This document shows, piece by piece, positions 34,802-45,404 of a stretch of DNA of 64,000 nucleotides (position 1 is its first letter; each line of letters opens with the position of its first letter). The stretch spans positions 62,001 through 126,000 of the forward strand of contig WION01000125.1 of the NCBI GenBank assembly GCA_015039365.1, written 5' to 3'. Below the pieces are notes generated by a model. It did not search any database, was not told the DNA's origin, and saw only the letters and a list, made by a program, of their open reading frames with translations. The DNA comes from Amanita rubescens (Eukaryota > Basidiomycota > Agaricomycetes > Agaricales > Amanitaceae). Position numbers and translations under genes: made by a program.

Positions 34802-35100
34802 TGATACATACCCACCAAAACTCTTGTCTGATAAGATAGTCCTTGTTCATACTCATCTATGTCATGTGATCAAAATGTTATTTTATGTGACAAAATGAAA
34901 AAATGTATAAGGCTTTTTAAACTAGTAGATTTCAATCAATTGTGGACCCAAGGAAAGCTGTGAAAAGTGAAAAGGATCAATCTCTTGGGCCCTGAATTTT
35001 GATTTCAGGAGGATTGAGAGATGAGTACAACTTTTTCTGATCTATATATAGTTACCACCCAAATCCAGCTGACTCCAAAAAGCATACAGCATTCCACACA
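34802..35100. other. No gene recognised between the pogo remnant and the next ORF
   Basis: AT-rich sequence with no domain on either strand. The pogo frame does not continue here. Confidence 0.3.
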
Positions 35101-37124
35101 ATGCCTAGCCTGAAGAAGATGAAGAATATAAAGGGTTGGGCTAGTGTGAAGGGTTTATGGAAGAGAACAGGGGTTATATGCAAGAAATACAACAGTCACC
35201 ATGCCATTCCAAAGGCACTTTTGCTTCTTTTGATAAACCAAAAGCTAAATTTACATAGTAATACTATTCACCATATTTCAATAGACTAATATTGATTAAA
35301 TTGGCTTCAAGCAGGTCGATGTGCATCAATGCGCGTTGTTTCAATGCAGTGTCACACTAAAAGTAACATCACATGATGTTGTTGAGTATATTCATTATCA
35401 ACACACACCCACTGCCAAGTGGTCCCTTCACTGTTTGTTATTGACCCATGCCCACTGGTTTCAAGCAGTGGTCCCTTTGCTGTTCATTCCTAATGCTGGG
35501 TGAAGGGAGCTTGAATGGGCCAAAACCAAACCCAAAGGGTGCCGCACTGATCTTGAAGGTTGTTGAGAAACACGAGGAACGACTTGACCATCTTGATATA
35601 TGAAGAATTCCGGGTATGTTGGGACACACATGAAAATGACATTGTGAAGATCAAAGAAAACTATGAAAAAAGGAAGGAATATTGTACCAAGGCACACAAT
35701 TAAGATCAAGCAAGTCCAGGATGACCAATAAAGTAAACAAACTCTTGAAGACATAGAAAAGCTTGAAAATGCGCCACAGAGAGATGGGGAGGAAGGGGAG
35801 GTCCATGAAGGTGAGGGGATCTTGACAGCTGAGAAGAAGAGGCGGATTGAGGAGAGTCAGGAGGTGGCCTATTCAGATGTCAACCTGAAGGTGCGTATAT
35901 ATTAGTGCTGATAGTATGACCCTTAGTACTGATTTGATGATACTATATGCAGGCTGTTGTTCATCACCTCGACATCTGCATGTTTGCATCTGATAAGCTT
36001 CCATGGTACCCTGAGGGGTTGACACCTGAAATGGTAGCTTAGCTGCTTATCACTGGTACACAGGACAAGGTCTTATGTTTTCACTGGGATCAAGATTCTT
36101 CACATGACGACAACTTCCATTCCATCCACATGTTAGTTTGCTATCTTTGTCAACAAGGATCACAGCCATTACCTGCAGCTGCACAGGCTTTGGCTGTGGT
36201 TAGCAAGGTTGATCTGGAGAAGAGAGTTGTGGTCCAGAAGATGTTAAGACAGGGTACTTTGTCTCACATGCACTGTTATATCTGAGTGAAGAAGTGCGTT
36301 TACTACTCGATGTATGCAGCTTATTGAACTTTATGCAACTATTGATGCCGTTCTGGACCCAGAGCCAAAAAGTGGATATAACAAGCACATTTTGTTGAAT
36401 ATTGAGTGATTAAACATCAGATATCGCTCAAATGCTTTATATTTAGTGTTACAATACTATATTCTTTATTTTGTGTATAATGAGCTAGTTTATAGGTGTA
36501 GCGGTTGTGTCTGTGGACAAAACGCGATATAGTGGACACCTAAACTCATGCCTGATGGGATAGGTAGTAAATAGAACCAAACAGGCCAGGTTTCCTTACA
36601 TGTAGGGAACTACAGTACCTACACTTGGATATAGACTTAATATCACTGCTATCAATTGTTATAGACCGCATTTGTGAACGTCTAAAGCGTCTATTGAGTC
36701 TATCAGAGGGCTAGACAACTACTACAACATTTGTAGTCAGTTGCAACAACACTTGGCGCATTTTTAACACATTTGTGGATCACCATGAGATGTGCCACCT
36801 AAGAGAGCTAAACAGAGCACACTGTTGGATGATTGATGACAATTGGCTGGCTGAAGAGAAGAATCAGAAGTATGATGGTGATGAATCGAGGATTGTTATA
36901 AGTGGGATAGCATGGGGGGGGGATGATCAAGATCCAGGTGACATTGTTGCAAAGAAATGAGCTGTCAAGGAACACAAACAAAAAGTAAAGAAACAGAAGA
37001 CAAAGACATTGGCCAGCTCAAGCAAACAGCAAGTACAGGACAACCAGTTGGATCCATCAGAAAGTTCTGATCAGGACGATCATCATAGAGCATCTCAGGA
37101 CTTGTTGGGACTTGGACTGAGCTA
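35101..37124 (+). pseudogene. Unknown multi-exon gene remnant, interrupted by a solo LTR
   Basis: Starts MPSLKKMKNIKGWASVKGL at 35101. Later open stretches include a charged coiled-coil-like part (LEDIEKLENAPQRDGEEGEV, about 35740), a GTGCGT..TGCAG intron at 35891-35952, then AVVHHLDICMFASDKLPWYP. After the LTR at 36393-36769 the text resumes with HHEMCHLRELNRAHCWMIDD and a Lys/Ser-rich tail to about 37124. Stops and frame shifts are frequent. No family recognised. The lysine-rich start and DNA-rich neighbourhood suggest a transposon or chromatin protein, but that is a guess. Confidence 0.35.
36393..36769 (+). mobile_element. Solo LTR, 377 bp, TSD CATTT
   Basis: TGTTGAATATTGAG..CATTTTTAACA, flanked by CATTT at 36388-36392 and 36770-36774. 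Same family as 31606, 33139 and 41523. Confidence 0.9.
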
Positions 37125-37376
37125 AGCGGCATTGAGGTCTTCAAGATCATCAAGCATATCATCTGGCTCATTGCCAGTCTATAAATTGCATGTCAGTGGG
37201 TAATATTCAATGAGAATACCATGTTTACACAGTCAAGTGAGATTGTGATCCAAAGATCTCTATCGATTGCATCTGAATGAATGGGGATAAGGGCCAGGGG
37301 TGCATCAAATTGTGTAACAGGGATGACGGAATGATTTGGCATAGCTGACATGTATGCTGAGGATACCACAACTAGC

Positions 37377-37644
37377 ATTCAGAGGTCTGGTCCAGTCTGG
37401 TTATTTTTCCATTTTTGGAAGGACCATAACCATGACTGGTCACAGAAATTTCCAGAAATGGAAAAAACTGGACTGGACCACTTATGACCAGTCTTTTGCA
37501 CTCATTTAAAGACCCATAAAATGTTCCCACAATCATGTCAAAACAGATTTTATCAAATTTGGCCCAGAAATGACTGAGATATACCCAAATCTTGTTGCTC
37601 ACACAGTGTAATACATGTTTTGAAGGTACGTAACTTGGAGCACT
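37377..37644. repeat. Partial GGTCTGGTCC-type MITE
   Basis: AGAGGTCTGGTCCAGTCTGG near 37380 and TGGACTGGACCACTTATGAC near 37470 resemble subterminal regions of the TAGTGTTT MITEs. No complete TAGTGTTT end is found, so it is degenerate. Confidence 0.45.
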
Positions 37645-37865
37645 TTACACTCACCCCCCCCATTCCACACACCTTCTTAATGTATTCTTTGTAGTCTTTT
37701 TTGTAGTCATTCCGCACTCATTCCACACTCATTCTGCACTCATTCCACACTCATTCTGCACTCATTCCGTGCAGAATGTGGAATGAGTGCAGAGCCGCCG
37801 TGCAGAATATTCCACACATATTCCGCGGAATCCACACCATTCCACACTCATTCCACACATTTTAC
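37645..37865. repeat. Element terminus: CACTTTACACTC + C-run + ATTCCACACTC array
   Basis: GAGCACTTTACACTCACCCC near 37641 is followed by repeated CATTCCACACTCATTCTGCA units and palindromes around GTGCAGAATGTGGAATGAG and ATTCCGCGGAATCC. It belongs to the same terminus class as 3662 with another core. Confidence 0.55.
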
Positions 37866-38744
37866 ACAGATTCTATGTAATAAAATCTCAAGAAATCCTT
37901 GAAATAGGCAATCTTAATATGTTTCTTGTTAGTCTTGTTCATCAATAGTGCGGGTATGTGAGTATGTAGTGCACTTGCCATGAACATGATGAATTTCAGG
38001 CTACTTTGGCTTGCATAATTACTTAATCTGACTTGATTTTGCACCTGCTGCAATACATGTCTATTCCAACATATTCTATCACAATGATGAAACTCAGTCC
38101 TATATGTGCTAATGACCAAAACCCTGCAATAGCAATCAAGCCATACTGTGAGAAGTGAAGGAAATATGATATGTTGTGACCCTAGTACAGTCCTGGTCAC
38201 TGTTCTTTAAGAACAATAGTATAAGCAGTAAGGAGGTGGTTGCAAATTATGATGGTGATGAGCCTGAGAGGCAGTAGTTGGTAATTACTGTGTCACTAAG
38301 GTTCATTCAATGCCATGCTGCCAGTATGGTATTAACTCCCACATGATTATGCCACATACCTGATTAGTTGGACAAGCCCACTTAGTACTTTCTCTACTTA
38401 ATATAGTTGACTCTACATGAGCCACATTATGCATACATAATATACCTAGTAATTAGTTGGACTCACTCTGACTATCTGATGGGCACTTTGGATACCAGGC
38501 ACTGATGCACTAATTGTCTGATTGTCTGACTATCTGACAGGTCATGGTTCTGCTGGTCAGCAGCCAGTTTCGGTTACAGTCATAGCCAATGGCCAAATTC
38601 CCATAACCGATGTGTGACTGGTTATGACCAGTTGCAACTGGAAAACATGGGGTGCTGGCATGCCAATCTGTTTTTTTCAGTATCATGTATATTATCTCTT
38701 ATGTACATTAGTGTATGGCTTGTATGATAGTATCTAGTACTAAT
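37866..38744. other. No gene; diverged element-arm sequence
   Basis: Parts resemble 44200-44290 and 45440-45600 (for example TGTGAGAAGTGAAGGAAATA near 38147 and CTGATTAGTTGGACAAGCCC near 38362). GGTTATGACCAGTTGCAACT near 38620 again resembles MITE subterminal motifs. Confidence 0.35.
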
Positions 38745-39715
38745 GAATTGCCAGAAGTGACCTCGTTGGAGGCCGTTAGTGAGTACATGATGGACGTGTG
38801 GCTTGGGAGGCTGAAGTTGGTGTGTGCAGGAGAGGTGCGGGAGGCAGGCTGAAGTTGGTGCGTGGGTGAGCAAGGTTGGCAGATGGGCACAAGAGGTGGA
38901 TGCAGTGGAAACGACCTCATTGGAGGTTGTTGGTGCATGTGGGAGAGGTCAGGTGCCAGTGGTGGGTACGCAAGGTGGTGGTGCATGTGGGACATGATCC
39001 CATTGGCGGTGGGCACGGGAGGCTGAAGTTGGTGTGTGTAGAAGAGGTGGGGCGCCAGTGTGGCATGCAAGGTTGGTGGATGGGCGCAGGAGGTAGTAGA
39101 TGTGGTGGAAATGACCTCATTGGAGGTCATTGGTGCATGTGGGAGGTCAGGTGCCGGCGGTGGATGCAGGACATGATCCCATTGGTAGCGGGCATGGGAG
39201 GCCAAAGTTGGTGCGTATGGAAGAGGTGGGTGTTACGTTTGTTCGTTCACTGATAAGTCAAGCTTATCAGATACCGTAGGTTCCTCAAGGGAGTTCCGGC
39301 ACTTAAGAACGTCCAAAGAATAAGAGTGTTATCGGATAAGTCCTCAAGGGAGCTTAGACGATAACGAGACAGATTTTGACTGTTAAAACTAGACTGAGGT
39401 CTAGTCGTATATTTGCGTGTCTTATATAGTACAAGGTATATACGCAAATATAGTAAGTGGGAATGCATGTGATAATGAAACGGTCGCATGTGATAATGAA
39501 ACAGTTTACATGTGATAATCGACATGCATGTGATAAAATGAAATAGCATATGATAAACGATGAATGTTCCAGAAGGAATGCATATGCAAACAGTGACGTA
39601 GGAGGGATGACATAGATGATAAGATAAGAAAAAGATAGGCCATGACGTACGTTTGTAACAGTGGGGTGCCAGTCAGGAGGTGGATGTGGTGGAAATGACC
39701 TTGTTGGAGGTTGTT
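38745..39715. repeat. GC-rich minisatellite, interrupted by a solo LTR
   Basis: Diverged units share GGAAATGACCTCATTGGAGG, TGGTGCATGTGGGAGAGGTC, GGACATGATCCCATTGG and GGGAGGCTGAAGTTGGTG over 38745-39230, and resume after the LTR at 39661-39715. Frames on both strands are repeat translations, not genes. Confidence 0.75.
39231..39660. mobile_element. Solo LTR, 430 bp, TSD GTGGG
   Basis: TGTTACGTTTG..CGTTTGTAACA, flanked by GTGGG at 39226-39230 and 39661-39665. Contains direct GCATGTGATAATGAAAC units near 39463-39540 and CTTATATAGTACAAGG, a likely TATA region. Confidence 0.9.
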
Positions 39716-40661
39716 GGAATGCAGCATATATCCGTTGATATGCAGTGAGCGCACTCAACCACAAACCAAACCCAACAAACACCTGAAGTGCAGTGGCACC
39801 CTCTTAGTGCAGAGAACCGAAGGTAAAAGAAGGGATCGAAGAGGATTGAACAACGGTCGAAGTTCGCTTTTGTTTTGCGAGTCCAGGAGACTTCTCAGAC
39901 GCCTCGTAGAGTAGTATTTGATCGAATAAGCAGTAGAGAATGAGTGTGGCAAGGAGGGGAGACTAAGATAATTGAAATTGCAGCTAAATGAAGAATCTCG
40001 AACTTCTAGAATGCAGTGAATCGCAGAAAGAACTAAAAACTGCAGTAAGACGCAATTGTGGGACTCTAAGGACGCAACTCTGGATGCAGTGAACTCAATA
40101 CTAGCTTCAAATTTCGACTCTGAGGGAAGGGGAAAGGGGAAATCTATTTCTCTGTCTATCTAAGACAGAATATATAATGTGGTTATTTTTAGCCAGGCTA
40201 AAGTAAAAGGGAATGGAATAGGTAGCTCAGTAAGTGTCGTGCTGATGAGCACATGCCTATATTCTATATTTGGGACGAAATCTATGAGTGCAAAGTAAAA
40301 GAAATTGAAATGAAATGAAATAAAAGGAAATCTATGTGACGACCATGACAGCTGATGCTGGGCTCCGAGAAACGAACCCTAGGAGGATCTATATTGATGC
40401 TGAACACTTGACGATGCTTGAGTGCTGAGCGGAAAGCGAGACGGCACTGAGACAATGGGGAAATGAACCTTCGCGAAGATAACTGAGCCTTCTTTTAATC
40501 TTGGTGGAACTCGTTCCTGAGCTTTTCTAAGTCTGGATGGAGGTGAACGTTACGCGGGATGTCGACGATATGCCAGGTGGTGTAACAGGGATAGATACAG
40601 TACGCCGGTACAAGCCTTGGATAGAGAGTGCCTTTGTTGGTCAACAGGATATAGTGAGTGT
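39716..40661. other. Possible retrotransposon 3' region; no gene certain
   Basis: A purine-rich, CpG-containing stretch. The minus frame 40495-40725 reads YPRLVPAYCIYPCYTTWHIV and RNVHLHPDLEKLRNEFHQD, possibly the end of a retroelement polyprotein, but I cannot confirm this. AATGAAATGAAATAAAAGG near 40306 is a simple repeat. Confidence 0.3.
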
Positions 40662-41445
40662 TAGTGTTTAAAGGTCTGGTCACAGTGACCGGAAAATAAC
40701 CGGAACTGGACCGAACCATGACCAATTATGACCGGACCATCAGTCCCAGTTCTACTGGTCAGCACTTGGTTCCAGTTCTGGTCACAGCTAATGGACCATT
40801 TTGCATAACCGATGTGGAACCGGTTATGACTGGTCATGACTGGTCATGACTAGTAAAAAAAGAGAATACTCTGCCAATTGAAAAGTTGGGATTAGTGGAG
40901 TATTTTTCTATTCTTTTGAGCATTGTGACAGTGGCATGTCAGGATAATCGGTAATAAAATAGAAAAATACTCCGCCCATTGCAATGTTGGGATGGGCGGA
41001 GTATTTTTCTATTTGTTTTGAGGGTTGTGACAGTGACATGTCAGGATAATTGGCAATAAAAATAGAAAAATACTCTGCCCATTGTAGTGTCAGGATGGGC
41101 GGAGTATTTTTCTACTTGGTTTGAGGATTGTGACAGTGACATGTCAGGATAATCTGCAATAAAAATAGAAAAATACTCTGCCCATTGCAGTGTTGGGATG
41201 GGCAGAGTATTTTTCTATTTTAGGATTGGTCATAACCAGTCCTGACCAGTTTGTAACCAGTCAACAAGAGAACTGGTCCATAACTGGTCCATTGGGGCTG
41301 ACCAAGGTTGACCGAACTGATTGTGACCGGTTACAGCAGTTCCGGTCCCGGTTCTGGGGTTGGGCCATTGATGAATGACCAGTCACGGTCCTGGTTCTCC
41401 CAATTTTGGTCAAAAAACTGGACCGAACTGGACCTTTAAACACTA
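40662..41445. mobile_element. TAGTGTTT..AAACACTA MITE (copy M2), 784 bp
   Basis: The ends TAGTGTTTAAAGGTC and GACCTTTAAACACTA are perfect inverted repeats of 15 bp. Subterminal GGTCATGACTGGTCATGACT and TGGTCATAACCAGTCCTGAC motifs. No exact 8-bp TSD; the left flank TATAGTGAG and right flank TATATGAG differ by an indel and a few bases. The interior holds the palindromic array at 40858-41222. Confidence 0.75.
40858..41222. repeat. Four palindromic tandem units with GGGCGGAGTATTTTTCTA
   Basis: Units of roughly 107 bp each contain AGAAAAATACTC(C/T)GCCC, a short loop, and GGGCGGAGTATTTTTCTA, joined by GTGACAGTGACATGTCAGGA. The variable bases lie mainly in the loop. This is the counterpart of 12655-12930 in M1. 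Confidence 0.75.
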
Positions 41446-41522
41446 TATATGAGCCTCCGAACGACCTGCTAGATGTAGCTACAGTTGGCCAGTAATGATT
41501 TGAAAATGAAGAGGGAAAAGGA

Positions 41523-41899
41523 TGTTGAATATTGAGTGATTAAACATCAGATATTGCTCAAATGCTTTATATTTAGTGTTACAATACTATATTCTTTATT
41601 TTGTGTATAATGAGCTAGTTTATAGGTGTAGCGGTTGTGTCTGTGGACAAAACGCGATATAGTGGACACCTAAACTCACGCCTGATGGGATAGGTAGTAA
41701 ATAGAACCAAACAGGCCAGGTTTCCTTACATGTAGGGAACTACAGTACCTACACTTGGATATAGACTTAATATCACTGCTATCAATTGTTATAGACCGCA
41801 TTTGTGAACGTCTAAAGTGTGTATTGAGTCTATCAGAGGGCTAGACAACTACTACAACATTTGTAGTCAGTTGTAACTACACTTGGCGCATTTTTAACA
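41523..41899 (+). mobile_element. Solo LTR, 377 bp, TSD AAGGA
   Basis: TGTTGAATATTGAG..CATTTTTAACA, flanked by AAGGA at 41518-41522 and 41900-41904. Same length as the copy at 36393 and highly similar to it. Confidence 0.9.
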
Positions 41900-41904
41900 A
41901 AGGA

Positions 41905-42529
41905 AAGGGACTTATGCTAACTTTGTGTCCAACTGGCCCATTATCATTTCCCCCTTGTGGTAGTACCCACAAGGGAAAGAAACTGTGGGCCCTTGGTCCA
42001 AGTTGTTGTTGATGTGGAGGCTCTCCTTGAGCTTCCAAATCAGCATCCTCCCAAGGAAGGTGATCATCCTTGACCCAGACAATGTCATCAAATGCTTTCT
42101 TGAGCTTCAGGTAAGCCTTAGGGAAAAGGACCTTGAAGTATTCAGCTAATGTGATGGCCAAGGGACTGGTTGCCTGATAATAATTTTCCAGTGCCTGACA
42201 ACAGTCTCAGCCCAAATGGACCCCAGGACCAAGAATCTGAAGGAAGGAATGTCCAAGAAAGGAAAAAAAGGAGGTCTTATGTTTGGATGGCCTTGCTGGT
42301 GGCAACATTGAACTAGATGGAGGACTCCCTTCCTCTCCTTGATTTTTTTGTCTCCTGTACCTTTGTCTTTATAGGTGTTGACTTGAGGATTAGGGTCATT
42401 GGTGTCAAAAAGATGCTGTTTTTCAGGACCCTTTGCATATGATGGAATAGATGCTAAGACTTGAGGATTATCAGCAAAATGGAACAAAAGAGGTGGGGGG
42501 ATGCCATACTGCAATTCCATCACTAACAA
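41905..42529 (-). pseudogene. Unknown protein remnant, minus strand, frame shift near 42160
   Basis: From 42529: MLVMELQYGIPPPLLFHFAD, VLASIPSYAKGPEKQHLFDT, PFFPFLDIPSFRFLVLGSIW and VVRHWKIIIRQPVPWPSH. A one-base shift then continues as ITLAEYFKVLFPKAYLKLKK, WVKDDHLPWEDADLEAQGEP and RAHSFFPLWVLPQGGND. The sequence looks protein-like and conserved in character but matches no domain I can name. It lies head to head with the Harbinger remnant and may be another transposon or host gene. Confidence 0.45.
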
Positions 42530-43290
42530 TCTGTTTAAACATTACCCCTTTTTCAAGGACGTCCTTGGTGTTGATGGAACTCACATAAACTGTAGTGCTT
42601 CTGCAGAAATGCATCAGGCAGCTCATGATCACAAAGGTGGTGTCACACAAAACTGCCAGCCATTTGTGGGTTTGATATGATCTTTTATTATATATTCAGT
42701 GGGTGGGATGGATCAGCAGCAGACTCAACCATGTTCTATGTATGATGCTCGCATGACAGACCTCCATATCCCAGCTAATAAATATTATCTTGCCGATGCT
42801 GGGTTTCCCATATGTGATGCACTCCTTATTCCTAAATGTGGTGTGCAGTATCACCTTGCAGAATGGGGCCAGGCCCAACAACAGTGTGGATCCTTTTATT
42901 CAATGTCATTGTAGTATCTGATATCCAGCTACAGGCCTGTCAATGTGGATGAGCTCTTCAATTTACGACATGCATCAGCTTGCAATGTCATTGAGCATAT
43001 ATTTGGGGTCTTGAAGCAACATTTCTGCATTCTTGTACTTGGAATTATGGGCCGCTGCTGTGCACGGCAGGTCCGAGGCTGTTTGTGAGTATGTGCATGT
43101 ATTTGTTTATTCGGTAATTACCGGCGCTTACCAAAAAGGAAATAAAAGCGGCTCAAGTTTCGGAATAAAACCGAGTCCTTCGTTTCACTCGGCCTCGGAA
43201 TATCCAGCTAAGATTAGCATGGACTATCAAGCTCACATTCCTGCTGCTCTTGCAGCCATTCACAACTTCATCGAGGTCATTACACTCCCC
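42530..43290 (+). pseudogene. PIF/Harbinger-type transposase (DDE_Tnp_4) remnant
   Basis: Reads KHYPFFKDVLGVDGTHINCS (first catalytic Asp in VDGTHI), KGGVTQNC, then MDQQQTQPCSMYDARMTDLH, KYYLADAGFPICDALLIP (second Asp in LADAGFP), YHLAEWGQA, ELFNLRHASACNVIEHIFGV (catalytic Glu in NVIEH) and, after a short insertion, DYQAHIPAALAAIHNFIE. Stops occur at 42674 and near 42912, and an insertion-like block at about 43043-43190 splits the last motif. It is cut at its 3' end by the repeat that starts at 43273. Confidence 0.85.
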
Positions 43291-43689
43291 CCCCCTTACC
43301 CATAGGAATCCTATAGGATTCTGATACATATGGTTGTCAGCCATTTTGGCTGAGAAATCCTACTTCATTCCAATGAGAGTCCTATTGGAGTTATTGGACT
43401 TTAATAGGAGTGAATAGGACTGGTCCTATGGGAGTTTAATAAGAGTTTAATCAGACTACGCATAAATACAGTAGAAAGACATGTAGTATTGCTATTTTGA
43501 GCTTGTTTGTATATATTTACATATATTTGAAAGTGGTAGGTGCTGTGGGCTCCACTTCTGATGTTTAAATACCTCTAGAAGCAGTGCTGAAAGCACCAAA
43601 ATGCTCTTAAAAAATCTAAAAAAATGTTGAAAAATACCCAAAAATTATGTAGTGCTAATATCTGTGTTTATATTTGTTTGTATGTTTGG
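43273..43689 (+). repeat. Dispersed repeat copy 2 (CATTACACTCCCCCC end)
   Basis: Nearly identical to 22891-23315, with small indels (one more C in the C-run, a 4-bp and a 6-bp deletion). It truncates the Harbinger remnant just after the codons for HNFIE. Confidence 0.85.
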
Positions 43690-44330
43690 TGGAAAATGGA
43701 CAATATGCAGCTTGTTTCACCACATTTGTTGGGATGTTTGAGAATGGACATGTGTGACAGGGGTGTGTGACATGTTTGTGACATGCCTCAAACAATCTGC
43801 AAAAAAAATTTGTGGCATCTCAAATGTGCAAGAATGAACATGCCAAACAAGACTAAATTTGAAAAGCCTTAAAATATGTGGAAAAATCAATGTGATTAGG
43901 CTCATACATATATATAACCACAACTTTGCTATGTGGAAACCAGCATTAGCAGTGGCCACTTTGCCATTGTCACATTTCCACTTCACACCTAAATTGTGAG
44001 AAAACTAGTACCTCTGGTAACACTGCTGGTATGTATATAGCCTATACTTGTGAACATGAGCCTCAGGTGCACTTTGAGATACATAGTTACTCCAAGGTTA
44101 AATGTAATGAGGCTGAGTCTTATGTGACCCAAGCCCTGCAAGATTTTTTAACACAACTTTAACACCACTGCAGACTGCAGTGGCAAGCACCACCTGTCAA
44201 GGTGGACCATGCTGTGAGAAGTAAAGGAAACATGTGATGGCTCTGATCCTAGTCACATAATCCTGGTTGTCCTTGAGTTGGATTTGCCACTTGGTGGCCC
44301 ATAGTCTCCAAATTAGTTGTTTCTCCCATT
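43690..44330 (+). repeat. Diverged left-arm sequence of the large non-autonomous element class
   Basis: CAAGAATGAACATGCCAAAC, AATCTGCAAAAAAAATTTG and GTGATTAGGCTCATACATAT parallel the arm near 4190-4330. No coding capacity; low CpG. Confidence 0.45.
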
Positions 44331-45396
44331 TAGTGTTTTAAAGTCCGGTCTGGTCCGGTCTTTATTGCCTTTTTAGGAAAGACCGAGACTGGACCAGTCC
44401 CAGGGTGTCCCTGATATCAAAAAGACCAGAACCGGACCACTTAAGACCGCTAGACCGGTCTAAATTCAGAAAAAAGACCAGTTAGGACTGGTCTGGACCA
44501 GGACCGGTCTAGACCAGTCCTTACATTGTTTTCCATGTCCCTATGGCTCCCATACAATTAATTGCAATGTTGAAATTGATGTAAAACTACAAAAGACAAC
44601 ATAAATATCAATATAATAGTATAAGCCATGCCATCACATGTGAAACCCAGTGTTGCTAACCCTCACCCTCTCATATATCACACCCAACTGCACTCCAGGT
44701 AAGTCAGGAGAGTGCCAAACATTGCCAAAGAGATCACCAAAGAGATCACCAAAGAGAGAATGAAACCCATTGTTGCTGACCCTCACCCTCCCACTGATAA
44801 ACTATACTCCATTGGACCAACTGCACCCTCTCACACTCCCTCTCACACCCACCTGCACTCTAGGGAAGCCACATGAACCATTTTTGACAATACTAGGAGA
44901 CTGCCAAACATAGCCAAAGAGAGTGCCAAAGAGAGTGCCAAAGAGAGTGCCAAAGAGAGTCCCAAGATCATACTACCTCAAATGTTAGCCATTTCCTATA
45001 GCTGATGGGTCAAAAAATAACTTGGATGTACTAGAACATAGTTGGATTAACCATGTTCAGAATTTCTTACTTGGAGTGTTGCAACAACAATATTCACAAA
45101 TTATATATAGCTTCAAAATTGTAAGCTCAGATCTCAACTGTTTTGGACGTTTGAGTGCTCAAAAAAAGCTAAAATATGGTAGAATACAACTGTATTGGTC
45201 ACCCTTTACTATGAGCGGTCTAGACCGGTCTGGACCAGTCTTTTGTGGTTTTTTTGATTTTAAAATTTTAAAAAGACCGGAACCGGACTGCCCTTGGACC
45301 TGCCAAGACCTGAGACCGCAGTCCGGTCCAAATTGGTCCAGGTCCGGTCTGGTTCTGGTCTTTTTCGGTCCTGCAGGACTGGAAATAGAAACACTA
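44331..45396. mobile_element. TAGTGTTT..AAACACTA MITE (copy M3), TSD CTCCCATT
   Basis: 1066 bp with ends TAGTGTTTTAAAGTCCGG and GGACTGGAAATAGAAACACTA, flanked by CTCCCATT at 44323-44330 and 45397-45404. Both ends are dense in GGTCCGGTCT/AGACCGGACC. The interior carries CCAAAGAGAGTG 15-bp tandem units (44700-44960). It is the inverted counterpart of M4 at 56936. No coding capacity. Confidence 0.9.
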
Positions 45397-45404
45397 CTCC
45401 CATT

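Noticed and set aside
38745..39230. CRISPR-like spaced repeat
   Set aside because: Units are long, diverged and without short identical repeats plus unique spacers; the organism is a fungus.
38708..39253. Long overlapping open frames on both strands
   Set aside because: They are translations of a GC-rich minisatellite.
40662..41453. 8-bp TSD for MITE M2
   Set aside because: The flanks GTGAGTGT and TATATGAG do not match. A near match (TATAGTGAG / TATATGAG) is offset and inexact.
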